Part shown: piece by piece, positions 30,712-38,803 of the stretch
Position numbering within the stretch: position 1 is the stretch's first letter
Layout of the letters: each line of letters begins with the position of its first letter
Source of the DNA: Natronorubrum halalkaliphilum
GTDB taxonomy: Archaea; Halobacteriota; Halobacteria; Halobacteriales; Natrialbaceae
Direction of reading: 5' to 3'
Assembly (NCBI RefSeq): GCF_009834785.1
Contig: NZ_WUYX01000033.1
Span: 96,187-160,186 of the forward strand
DNA: 64,000 nt
The notes under the pieces: model-generated
Seen by the model: only the letters and a program-made list of their open reading frames with translations
The model's database searches: none
Told to the model about the DNA's origin: nothing
Made by a program: the position numbers and the translations under genes

Positions 30712-31083
30712 GTGGCAGTAGAATCAGTCCTCGAGAACAAACTGGATCCGCCGGGAACTGTCAGATTGCGAGTAGCCTTTCTCCTCCTCTGGGGTATCGA
30801 CGTGATCGCCGCGACGCTGTTCTTTCTCGTTCCGTACGCCACCGAACTCAACCCCGTCACCGTCTTCTTCTACGGACTGTTCGGATTACCCGGCGTCGCG
30901 CTTGCAGCGACCGGATACGCCCTGATCGTCGTCGCGATCGGTCACGTGCTCCCGGAACCGCTGGACAGTCGCTTCGTCGCGGTCGTCGTGCTCATGTACG
31001 TGCTGTTCGCAGCGAACAATATCCCCCTGCTGCTGTACGCCGAATCGCTGCCGGAACTGCTCGCAACCCACGGCTACCTCTGA
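30712..31083 (+). CDS. Small membrane protein, unknown function
   Basis: A 123-residue protein with a GTG start. Three or four hydrophobic segments are visible: VAFLLLWGIDVIAATLFFLV, VFFYGLFGLPGVALAATGYALIVVAIGHVL, and FVAVVVLMYVLFAANNIPLLLYA. No motif beyond membrane helices is recognised. Similar small integral proteins occur near haloarchaeal metabolic genes. It lies 131 bp after hemD and 116 bp before the DHH protein, all on the same strand. Confidence 0.7.
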   Translation: MAVESVLENKLDPPGTVRLRVAFLLLWGIDVIAATLFFLVPYATELNPVTVFFYGLFGLPGVALAATGYALIVVAIGHVLPEPLDSRFVAVVVLMYVLFAANNIPLLLYAESLPELLATHGYL

Positions 31084-31199
31084 ACGCCACTACACACCCG
31101 ATCGCCGGCCGAGTCGGCGATCAGTGTGGCACCCGATCGGTTGGTCACACGAGGACCAGACCGCACCTTTATCAGCGAAGGCGGCCCAACCACACCTCG

Positions 31200-32669
31200 A
31201 TGGCTGGGCCGATTCCCGATCTCGAAGACCGTGCGACTCGCTGTGCACAGCGATTGTGCGAGGCCGATCGCGTCCTGCTCGCCTCCCACATCGACGCCGA
31301 CGGACTAACCAGCGCCGCGATCGCCTCGAGCGCGCTCGAGCGGGCTGGAATTCCCTTCGAGACGGTCTTCGAGAAACAGCTCGACGAGGCGGCGGTCGCC
31401 GATATCGCGGCGACCGACTACGACACTGTCCTCTTTACAGACTTCGGGAGCGGCCAGCTCGACGTGATCGGCGACCGCGAGGACGCCGGCGATTTCACCC
31501 CCGTCATCGCGGACCACCACCAGCCCGCCGATCGAGAAACCGAATACCACCTCAACCCGCTCCTGTTCGGCATCAACGGTGCCTCAGAGCTTTCGGGAGC
31601 CGGCGCGAGTTACGTGCTCGCCCGAGCACTGGCGACCGTTGCGGACAACCGGACGGCCCGGTCCGTCGCGACCGACGGCGGGACGACTGCCGCCGCCCGA
31701 GCGGACAACCGCGACCTCGCGGCCCTCGCCGTCGTCGGCGCCGTCGGCGACATGCAGGCCTCGGGCGGCGAACTCCACGGCGCGAACGCAAAAATCGTCG
31801 AAGAAGGCGTCGACGCCGGCGTCATCGAGACCGGCAAAGATCTCGCACTCTACGGGAAACAGACCCGTCCGCTACCGAAACTCCTCGAGTACGCCACCGA
31901 CGTCCACATTCCCGGTATCTCGAACGACCAACAGGGTGCGCTGCGATTTCTCGATGGCCTCGACCTCGAGTTGAAACGCGACGGCGAGTGGCGGCGCTGG
32001 TCCGGACTGACGAACGACGAGAAACAAACCGTCGCCAGCGCGCTCGTCAAACGGGCGGTCTCGAGCGGCGTCCCCGCGAAAAAGATCGACCAACTCGTCA
32101 GCACTGCCTACGTCCTTCCCGAGGAGCCGGTCGGGACCGAACTCCGGGATGCCAGCGAGTTCTCGACGCTGCTCAACGCGACCGCCCGCTACGAACGGGC
32201 CGACGTCGGTCTCGGCGTCTGCCTCGGCGATCGAACGGACGCCCTCGAGCGCGCCCGAAAACTGCTCCGGGAGCACCGCCGCAACCTTTCGGAAGGAATC
32301 GATCTCGTGACGCGCGAAGGCGTCACTCACGCGGACAACCTGCAGTGGTTCCACGCCGGCGACCGGATCCGGGAGACCATCGTGGGCATTGTCGCCGGAA
32401 TGGCGATGGGCAACGCGGGGATCAGTCGGTCGAAGCCGATCATCGCCTTCGCGGAGAAAAACGACGACGAGGTCAAAGTCTCGGCTCGGGGCACGCACAA
32501 CCTCGTCCGGAAGGGGCTCGACCTCTCCGCCGTGATGGGAGACGCCTCGCGCGTCGTCGGCGGTGACGGTGGCGGCCACGACGTTGCTGCCGGTGCGACG
32601 GTACCGACAGGCGAAGAGGAAGCGTTCGTCGAACGCGCCGACGAAATCCTCGGCGAGCAACTTTCCTGA
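31200..32669 (+). CDS. DHH-family phosphoesterase, archaeal RecJ-like
   Basis: A 489-residue protein. DHH motifs are LLASHIDADGLTSAAI, LFTDFGSGQ, the DHH core VIADHHQPAD and LAVVGAVGDMQ. A C-terminal DHHA1 domain has SARGTHNLVRKGLDLSAVM and GGDGGGHDVAAGA. Archaeal RecJ homologues act as single-strand-specific nucleases or as partners of the replicative helicase (GAN/Cdc45 group). Which of the several haloarchaeal paralogues this is cannot be told by eye. Confidence 0.93.
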   Translation: MAGPIPDLEDRATRCAQRLCEADRVLLASHIDADGLTSAAIASSALERAGIPFETVFEKQLDEAAVADIAATDYDTVLFTDFGSGQLDVIGDREDAGDFTPVIADHHQPADRETEYHLNPLLFGINGASELSGAGASYVLARALATVADNRTARSVATDGGTTAAARADNRDLAALAVVGAVGDMQASGGELHGANAKIVEEGVDAGVIETGKDLALYGKQTRPLPKLLEYATDVHIPGISNDQQGALRFLDGLDLELKRDGEWRRWSGLTNDEKQTVASALVKRAVSSGVPAKKIDQLVSTAYVLPEEPVGTELRDASEFSTLLNATARYERADVGLGVCLGDRTDALERARKLLREHRRNLSEGIDLVTREGVTHADNLQWFHAGDRIRETIVGIVAGMAMGNAGISRSKPIIAFAEKNDDEVKVSARGTHNLVRKGLDLSAVMGDASRVVGGDGGGHDVAAGATVPTGEEEAFVERADEILGEQLS

Positions 32670-32670
32670 T

Positions 32671-32712
32671 TAGTCGATAGTCGATAGTCGGTAATCGGTA
32701 ATCGGATACCCG
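32671..32712. repeat. Short heptad tandem repeat (TCGATAG / TCGGTAA)
   Basis: After the DHH gene stop, imperfect heptamers follow one another: TCGATAG, TCGATAG, TCGGTAA, TCGGTAA, TCGGATA. It is noncoding, located between convergent genes, and probably a slippage product. It may take part in the double terminator region. Confidence 0.55.
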
Positions 32713-32723
32713 GATACGAACCG

Positions 32724-33479
32724 CTATCCCGACCGATCCATCGACGCCGGAACCGTCGGCAGCAGCGGCGCACGCGAGGTCAGCAGATACGTCGACTTCC
32801 GAACCGCACCTTTGGCGTACTGAACCGTGCTCTTGTGAATCGGCGTGCGCTTACCGCGAATCTGCGTTCGACCCTCGAGAATGGCTTCGACGAGTTCGTC
32901 GCCGTCGATATCGGCCTTGGTCGGGTTTTCGGCGTCGGGTTCGACGAGAATCTCGGTGTAGGCCTTGCCGACGTTCGGAAGGTAGTGAGCGTCGCTCGCG
33001 CCGATTTCGGGATAGTCGCGGCGGCGAGCGAACGTGCGAGCGCGCCGATTCCGGTACCCGGTAAAGACCATCGAGTTGTAGGTCTCGATCGCATCGGCGT
33101 CTTTGATGCGTCGTTTGCGGACGCCGTGGCGGCTGCGTTGGAAGGGGTGGGGAACGATCGCGATTCCGCCGAGTTCACGGACGGTTTCGACCGTCTCCAT
33201 GAACGGCTGTCCGGGATCCGGACGTTCCTCGACACCGATTGCCAGCAGGTGGCCGTGCCGGGTCGAGACCTCGACACCGGGGATACCGACCAGGCCGTAC
33301 TCGGGGGCGAGGGCTGCAGCACGTAATGACTCGCTGATTTCGTCGTGATCGGTGATAACGACCCCATCGAGGCCGATATCCGCCGCATGCTCGAGAACGA
33401 GTTCGATCGGTTCGTGACCGTCGTAGGAGTCGTCTGAGTGGACGTGGAAGTCGATAGCGAAGGGGATCTGAGATGTCAT
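32724..33479 (-). CDS. PHP-domain metal-dependent phosphoesterase
   Basis: A 251-residue protein starting MTSQIPFAIDFHVHSDDSYDG. The four PHP motifs are present: DFHVHS, TDHDE, PGVEVSTRHGH, PHPFQRSRHG and the later GASDAHYLPNVG. Metal-binding His and Asp residues are intact, so it should be an active phosphatase or phosphodiesterase. The C terminus (KGAVRKSTYLLTSRAPLLP) is basic and hydrophobic. It converges with the DHH gene. Confidence 0.92.
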   Translation of the reverse strand: MTSQIPFAIDFHVHSDDSYDGHEPIELVLEHAADIGLDGVVITDHDEISESLRAAALAPEYGLVGIPGVEVSTRHGHLLAIGVEERPDPGQPFMETVETVRELGGIAIVPHPFQRSRHGVRKRRIKDADAIETYNSMVFTGYRNRRARTFARRRDYPEIGASDAHYLPNVGKAYTEILVEPDAENPTKADIDGDELVEAILEGRTQIRGKRTPIHKSTVQYAKGAVRKSTYLLTSRAPLLPTVPASMDRSG

Positions 33480-34227
33480 AGGACGATCGGAGAGCTTCCG
33501 GTACCCCCTCTTCTTCGGAATCAAGTATAAGCGCTCCGCCACCGAGCGAAGACGACGGAAAGGTTGCTATTCCGTATCGCAATATGTGATTTATAGGATT
33601 AGATTCCGGAGATGTCGTCGGTCACTGCCAGCCCAGAAGTATCGAGATTGGACGATTCGAGCGAGTAGGTCCGGGAGTGAAGCAGCCGAGAGATACCGAG
33701 CGGTCGTCTTGCACCCATTCGAGGCAATCATCGATTAGTGCGAGGGGAAAGTCGGACCCAGAAGAGGTGAATCTCGGTATCACGAACTGGTGCGTTCTCC
33801 GGCGTAGATCAGTGCGCCGAAAACAAACCGAGCACCGTGTCGGCTAACGGAGACGGTTCGGCATCGAGCTACGGGAGATAGTCTGCGGTATTCGAACGAG
33901 CACCTTCGACAACACAGTTGAGAATCCGACGCATCTCGGAGGCTGTGAGTGAAAAACGTATTCGCCACGTCAGTTCTCACGGCCGACGTTGTCGACTGTG
34001 ATAGTTCGATCATCGAGGGCCGGCCGACGTACGGTTGATCGATATCGCGGATAGTGGTCGATAGTGACTCCCGACCGTCACTGGCCATCCGACCACTGGA
34101 TGGCGTTGTGACCGGTGTGCGATGAGGTTCGAGAGCGACAATAGAATCCACTGCCGATCCGATCGGGAGACTGCAGTCCCGCCCCGATCACATATCGCGA
34201 GTGGCGAGTACATTCGTCGTATCCGTG
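33480..34227. other. Gene-poor region of about 750 bp, possibly degraded genes
   Basis: No convincing gene is seen. GC content and codon periodicity drop compared with the flanks. Short open stretches exist on the minus strand (for example 33780-34151) but have non-haloarchaeal composition with many Ser/Arg/Cys residues, and parts of the minus strand read plausibly only in changing frames between stops, as in decayed genes. The PHP gene promoter is probably the AAGTATAAG at 33522-33530. Confidence 0.4.
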
Positions 34228-34374
34228 ATGAGCAAGCCGTTCAACACGGTGAATGACGTCGAACTATCGGACGAGTTCGGCGTGTATCAGATCCTGAACG
34301 CGATCAAGTACCATCGATGGAAGACTGCTGGATCCGTTGTGGTCCATAAACCACATTTGCGTACGGACGAATAA
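34228..34374 (+). CDS. Small protein of 48 aa, unknown function
   Basis: The ATG at 34228 opens a 48-codon frame ending TAA. It reads MSKPFNTVNDVELSDEFGVY, then QILNAIKYHRWKTAG and a basic C terminus. The composition is less acidic than normal, and it resembles the N-terminal helix-rich start of a larger protein, so it may be a remnant. No domain is recognised. Confidence 0.35.
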   Translation: MSKPFNTVNDVELSDEFGVYQILNAIKYHRWKTAGSVVVHKPHLRTDE

Positions 34375-34499
34375 CGGCCGCTGCGCGGCTACTCGCTGTG
34401 TGAGAGCAGCGCTCCAGTCTCGAGCGCGAAGAGAGCAATACACCACATACCACTATATAGAATGGGGCGGGCGAGGTGAAAACGACGAGTCACACCGTA

Positions 34500-34883
34500 C
34501 TACGGCGCTGGCTCGTCGTCGGGAACGGCGTCCGAAAACCGAATTCGGTCGAGGGTCGCCTCCATCTCGATTGGATCGGCCGGTTGGTCAACGGACTCGT
34601 GGATTCGGTGCATACACTCGAGCAATCCATCGACGGCGGCTCGCCGAGTCGAGACCCGACCGATGGACTCGACAATGGCTCGGTCGCCGAGCGAATATCG
34701 ATATCGGAGTTCCCAGCAGTGACTGAGGCCGAGTCCCGGATGCGACCGGTCTGCAGACCGGTCGGCGATGAGTTCGATCGGTGGCTGGCTGTGACGGTAC
34801 GCGAACTTGCCGTCACAGCAGGCAACGGGCCCCCATTTTGGCGGCAGCGCCTCGCGTGGAATGGGGGGATGATCGAGGGACAT
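34500..34883 (-). CDS. Conserved haloarchaeal protein, unknown function
   Basis: A 127-residue protein (MSLDHPPIPREALPPKWGPV, then CCDGKFAYRHSQPPIELI, HPGLGLSHCWELRYRYSLGD and STRRAAVDGLLECMHRIHE). Sequence character, with conserved-looking Trp, His and Gly clusters and an ordered C-terminal helix, indicates a real gene even though a longer frame exists opposite it. The Cys and His residues (CC at about 22-23, H31, H56) could bind metal, but no standard motif is met. It is divergent from the gene at 35047. Confidence 0.65.
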   Translation of the reverse strand: MSLDHPPIPREALPPKWGPVACCDGKFAYRHSQPPIELIADRSADRSHPGLGLSHCWELRYRYSLGDRAIVESIGRVSTRRAAVDGLLECMHRIHESVDQPADPIEMEATLDRIRFSDAVPDDEPAP

Positions 34884-35046
34884 ATGCAGTGCTCAGGACC
34901 GACGCATGAGTGTTGGTTCCGCTTGCGTACGCGTCGTCCGTATATAGGAGATGCCTACCGAGACAGGTGGTTGATACGTTTAATCGGTTGTTACCGCCGA
35001 GCGGTCGATCGTCCGACTTTTGTCGTCGCTCATCGTCGATACGGGT

Positions 35047-35364
35047 ATGGCCGACTTCGACCCCGAGAAATTCGAAGACAAGTACGCCAACTACTTTCCC
35101 GAACTCCAACAGGCGTACAAGAACGCGTTCAATCGGATGAACGACCGGTACGACTCCGAGCTCGTACACGCGATCGATCAACAGGTGTTGAACGAAAGCG
35201 AACCGTTTTACGAGGGTGACGGCGAGTTCCGAATCGAACTTCCCGACGATCCCCACGGCCGGGTAACCGGCGTCCTCGTCGAGGAAGATCGGTTCGAAGA
35301 GGTCCTCGAGATCCACGTCGAAGAGATCGAAACCGAACTGCGGCGTGTCTTCGGCTTCGCATAA
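35047..35364 (+). CDS. DUF5783-like conserved haloarchaeal protein
   Basis: A 105-residue acidic protein starting MADFDPEKFEDKYANYFPEL. An N-terminal helical region (LQQAYKNAFNRMNDRYDSEL) is followed by HAIDQQVLNESEPFYEGDG and a beta-rich acidic C-terminal half ending RRVFGFA. The ATG at 35047 matches the start of the family as I recall it. The frame is open nine codons further back. Function is unknown. It is followed by nfu, 95 bp on. Confidence 0.75.
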   Translation: MADFDPEKFEDKYANYFPELQQAYKNAFNRMNDRYDSELVHAIDQQVLNESEPFYEGDGEFRIELPDDPHGRVTGVLVEEDRFEEVLEIHVEEIETELRRVFGFA

Positions 35365-35459
35365 TCGACACGGGACACCCGTCGGACGCGTGCCGGAGGT
35401 GTCGACAGCCGAACATGGATGACGGAAGGTTTAGGGGGGCTGATACCCAATGCAGTTCT

Positions 35460-35825
35460 ATGAGCACCGAGACCCAGAACGACGGAGACGATCTCGAAGA
35501 CCGCGTCGCGAACTTCCTGCGACGGAACTTCCCGCAGATTCAGATGCACGGCGGCAGCGCTGCGATTCAGGACCTCGACCGTGAGAGCGGTGAGGTCACC
35601 ATCGCACTCGGCGGCGCCTGCAGCGGCTGCGGTATCTCCCCGATGACGATTCAGGCGATCAAGAGCCGAATGGTCAAAGAAATTCCCGAAATCGAAAAAG
35701 TCAACGCCCACACCGGCGCCGAGGGCGGCGACGACATGGGCGGCGGCATGAGCCCGTCGTTCCCCGGCGAAACCGTCGACGACGACGGCGCTGAAACGGA
35801 CGAAGGCCCCGAAGCTCCGTTCTAA
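35460..35825 (+). CDS. NifU C-terminal (Nfu) domain iron-sulfur scaffold protein
   Basis: A 121-residue protein starting MSTETQNDGDDLEDRVANFL. The Nfu domain holds FPQIQMHGGSAAIQDLD and the cluster motif GGACSGCGISPMT (C-x2-C). The C-terminal 35 residues are Gly/Met/Asp-rich and probably disordered. It would carry or transfer Fe-S clusters. It starts immediately after a haloarchaeal-style promoter region with no long leader. Confidence 0.93.
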   Translation: MSTETQNDGDDLEDRVANFLRRNFPQIQMHGGSAAIQDLDRESGEVTIALGGACSGCGISPMTIQAIKSRMVKEIPEIEKVNAHTGAEGGDDMGGGMSPSFPGETVDDDGAETDEGPEAPF

Positions 35826-35877
35826 CTCGACATCGTCTCCGGCGGCGTTGATTGTTGTTTTCGACACCGGACAGCTG

Positions 35878-36786
35878 TTACTCTCGAAGGCCACGACCAC
35901 GTTCCCACGTCCGAACGAGCGATGCCAGCAGCCGGTTCGTCGGTACCTCGAGTTCGCGTTCGGCCGCTCGGTCGACCACGTAGCCGTTGATCGCGTCGAT
36001 TTCGGTCCGTCGGGCTGCGAGAACGTCCTGGTGCATCGAAGACGTGTTCCCCGCCGTCGCAGCCGCGACGTCTTCCATCGCGTCGAGAGCCGTACGATTC
36101 GAGAGCCTCACGTCGACGGCGCGAGCGACCCGTGCCGTTTCTCTCGTCGCAGTCCGGGCGAGGTCGTTCGTGTCGGCCTCGAGAACCGCACCGTTCTCGG
36201 TCCTCGTCAGCGCCGTCACCGCGTTGATTCCGGCGTTGACTGCGAGTTTCTCCCAGAGTCGCCGCGGCATGTCCGCGGCGACGGTCGTCTCAAGGCCCGC
36301 CGAGGCGAACAGGTCCCCGATCCGGTCGGCGTGGGCGGAGGGGCCGCCGGTTCGTGCGCCGAGGACGATCTCACCGATACCCGTACACTCGACGACTCCC
36401 GGATCTCGCAGGATTGCGCCGTAGGAAGCGGTTCCGGCAAGAATCGGGCACTCGAGTCGGGCCGCGAGCGCCTCCTCGTTCCCCATGCCGTTCTGGAGTG
36501 AGAGAACGGACCCGTACGACCCCGTTTCGAGCACCTCGGCCGCGGCTGCCGTGTCGAACGATTTGACCGTGACGATCGCGAGGTCGGCCTCGAGTCCGCG
36601 ACCGTCGGTCGTCGCGGCCGGGTCGACGGTCGCCTCGAGTTTGCCGACCAGTTCGAGGCCCGATTCGGCGACAGCGTCGGCATGGGCGTCGCGAGCGACG
36701 AGCGTTACCTCGTTGGAAGAGTCACGCGCGAGTATCCCGCCGACGAGGCTGCCGAGGCTGCCGGCTCCGAAGACCACGATATCCAT
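35878..36786 (-). CDS. panE: 2-dehydropantoate 2-reductase (ketopantoate reductase)
   Basis: A 302-residue protein. The Rossmann start MDIVVFGAGSLGSLVGGILA is followed by LAIVTVKSFDTA, LSLQNGMGNEEAL and a C-terminal helical domain with WEKLAVNAGINAVTALTRTENG and the late Ser/Asp residues in NTSSMHQDVLAARRTEID. It reduces ketopantoate with NADPH on the route to pantothenate and CoA. The upstream reading frame of the rubredoxin-like gene overlaps its first 82 bp. Confidence 0.94.
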   Translation of the reverse strand: MDIVVFGAGSLGSLVGGILARDSSNEVTLVARDAHADAVAESGLELVGKLEATVDPAATTDGRGLEADLAIVTVKSFDTAAAAEVLETGSYGSVLSLQNGMGNEEALAARLECPILAGTASYGAILRDPGVVECTGIGEIVLGARTGGPSAHADRIGDLFASAGLETTVAADMPRRLWEKLAVNAGINAVTALTRTENGAVLEADTNDLARTATRETARVARAVDVRLSNRTALDAMEDVAAATAGNTSSMHQDVLAARRTEIDAINGYVVDRAAERELEVPTNRLLASLVRTWERGRGLRE

Positions 36787-37064
36787 GGCTGTAGCTTGCA
36801 GTGAGGCGACCGTAATAAAAGCGGTTTTCGGCCCAGTCCTCGTTCAGTAGGAGAGGTTTCGCGTACGGTCCCGCAGAACGAACAGCTGTCGGGCAGGTCG
36901 CTATGAAGTCCGCCCATCTCTCCGCACTCGAGACAACGCCATATCACGTGCGCTTCACCGAACTCGTCGCCGCATCGAACGTGCTCGATGCTCAGTCTCT
37001 CGAGACCGTCCCGGAGCGTGACGTGGAACCCCTCCTCGTCGAAGCCGCGGATACGGCCGATCAT
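36705..37064 (-). CDS. Rubredoxin-like zinc-ribbon protein (DUF7130-type), C terminus probably frameshifted
   Basis: The start MIGRIRGFDEEGFHVTLRDG and the metal motif WRCLECGEMGGL...SCSFCG (two C-x2-C pairs) fit a small haloarchaeal rubredoxin-like family that, from memory, ends soon after the second Cys pair with a short Tyr/Trp-containing tail. Here the frame after CGTVRE continues into unlike sequence (TSPTERGLGRKP) and into panE. A one-base shift at about 36880 would restore ending LSY followed by TGA. The real protein is probably about 60-90 residues. The true start may lie upstream, because family members have about 15 more residues before the RIRGFDE motif. Confidence 0.55.
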   Translation of the reverse strand: MIGRIRGFDEEGFHVTLRDGLERLSIEHVRCGDEFGEAHVIWRCLECGEMGGLHSDLPDSCSFCGTVRETSPTERGLGRKPLLLRSPHCKLQPWISWSSEPAASAASSAGYSRVTLPTR

Positions 37065-37154
37065 CGCTGCCTTCCGCGTAGACTGCCGTTCGAACTCGGG
37101 ATGCGGCTGGTCGTGTTCTGTATCCTTAGTGATGAATAACGCCCTCAGAGGCAA

Positions 37155-37710
37155 GAACGGTAGTGCGATGCTCGAGGCGGGTGAATTATATCGCTGTGAG
37201 ACTGTACAGATATGCAGTAAACAGTGCGTAAATCAATAGCCGCGATATAGAATCCTGTTCCTCGCACCCCACTCGTCGAGACGGCGTGAGTATTGTACTC
37301 GAGTGTAGTTACTTACCTCGGAAGTTCTTCCGCGAAAACGCCGTTGAACACCCGGTATTCGGCCAGTTCGCGAGCGTCTGTCGGCCGTCGTTCGCAAAAC
37401 CACCAGCAGACGAGTATATGTGAGTGGTACACACGGTAATAGAAAACGATATAACATCCCCATCCAGATACCAGAGAGTGAGAGTTAGTAGCACACCTGG
37501 TTCGCCCGATAGTGCGCTTCCGGTCGAATCACACTGTCTCGAGTTCGTGAGCGTCAGCAGTGGCCCGGCTACTGCTGGGGAAAAGGCCGACACCGTTCCG
37601 GCGCAACCGGCAGTTATGAAGCGTCGCTCGACTCGTTTCGACAGTCCCCTCCAGCCGACTGCGACTACTGAACCGCTTCGAAACAAGCCCAGCGACGGCG
37701 TATCCGTGCC
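37155..37710. other. Intergenic region of about 550 bp upstream of the hydrolase gene
   Basis: No supported gene. The region is relatively AT-rich at 37180-37260 and 37420-37470 (CGATATAAC at 37447-37455 is a TATA candidate). A hairpin at 37555-37577 pairs CAGCAGT with ACTGCTG, with an inner GCC/GGC. A 33-codon frame (37616-37714) overlaps the hydrolase start as ATGA but has no typical composition. Confidence 0.45.
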
Positions 37711-38616
37711 ATGACGGGAACCGGTATCGCCACCGTCGGCGACTGCCGAATCGCCTATCGGCGGGCGGGAACGAGCGGCCCACCCGTCGTGCTCTGTCAC
37801 GGCGCGGGAATCGACGACGCGACGGTTTCGTGGCGACACACCATCGACGCCCTCGCGGACGACTACCGGGTCTACGGGATCGACTGGCCGGAGTACGGAA
37901 ACAGCACCGGAGACGTGACCCACACCCTCGAGACGTACGTCGACGTCCTCGAGGGGTTCCTCAAGACGATTCCGGAAGAACGCGTCTCGCTCGCCGGGAT
38001 TTCGATGGGCGGCGGCGTCGCGCTGGGCTACGCCCTCGAGCATCCCGACCGCGTCGAACAGCTCGCGCTGGTCGACAGCTACGGGCTCGGTGACCGACTA
38101 CCGAACGCGTTGCCCTGGAAACTCCTGTCACAGGTCCCCGGAATGACCGAGTTTGGGAAAATCGCCGCCAGCACCTCCACCAAGAGTGTCCGAATGGTCC
38201 TCGACAGTCTCGTTGCGGACGCCGACGACCTCCCCGACCCGTTCGTCGAGGACGTCAGGCAGAAGCTCATGGAACCGGGCTCGATCCAGGCGTTCAAGGA
38301 GTTTCAGGGGAACGAACTCTCCTTCGACGGCCGCGTCGAGACGAACTTCGTCGACGATCTCGAGACGCTATCCGTTCCGACGTTACTCGTCCACGGCAAG
38401 GAAGACCCGCTGGTTCCCGTCGAGTGGTCGATGCGAGCGGCGGACCGGATTCCGGACGCTGAACTGGATCTGGTGGACAACTGCGGTCATTGGACCCCCC
38501 GTGAACGACCCGAGCGGTTCAACGAGCGCCTCCTGGACTGGCTGCCGGACTCCCACGCGCCACGGCCCCAGTATCCGAAAGCGGAGATTCCGGGGCTCAC
38601 TCGAGCGAGCGACTGA
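37711..38616 (+). CDS. Alpha/beta hydrolase
   Basis: A 301-residue protein. The oxyanion region is VVLCHGAGID, the nucleophile elbow is LAGISMGGGVALG (Ser), the acid is likely in LLVHGKEDPLVPVEW, and the catalytic His is in DNCGHWTPRERPERFN. It belongs to the general esterase/dienelactone or MhpC-like group. The substrate is not predictable. No neighbouring pathway genes help. Confidence 0.9.
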   Translation: MTGTGIATVGDCRIAYRRAGTSGPPVVLCHGAGIDDATVSWRHTIDALADDYRVYGIDWPEYGNSTGDVTHTLETYVDVLEGFLKTIPEERVSLAGISMGGGVALGYALEHPDRVEQLALVDSYGLGDRLPNALPWKLLSQVPGMTEFGKIAASTSTKSVRMVLDSLVADADDLPDPFVEDVRQKLMEPGSIQAFKEFQGNELSFDGRVETNFVDDLETLSVPTLLVHGKEDPLVPVEWSMRAADRIPDAELDLVDNCGHWTPRERPERFNERLLDWLPDSHAPRPQYPKAEIPGLTRASD

Positions 38617-38803
38617 TCGGGATCGTTTGAATGTTCACCGCTACTCACCGTGAGTGAGCCCTCAGGGCGAACGAGCGGGCCGACGACTGATGTGGAGACC
38701 GCGGATCGGCCGGAACGGAGGAAGGAGTGCTTCTGGTGGAGGGTTTGCGGAGGGACACCGCGACGGCGATTCGCCGTCGCGGGAGACTGTAGCGAAAAAG
38801 CTC

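Noticed and set aside
33780..34151. Minus-strand frame of 123 codons
   Set aside because: Rich in Ser, Thr, Arg and Cys, not acidic, and no motif; treated as part of a decayed or noncoding region.
34476..35219. Plus-strand frame of 247 codons covering the gene at 34500-34883 and part of 35047-35364
   Set aside because: It overlaps two better-supported genes and is basic with poor haloarchaeal composition.
37616..37714. 32-aa frame overlapping the hydrolase start as ATGA
   Set aside because: Weak start context and a composition typical of random GC-rich sequence; no conservation evidence.
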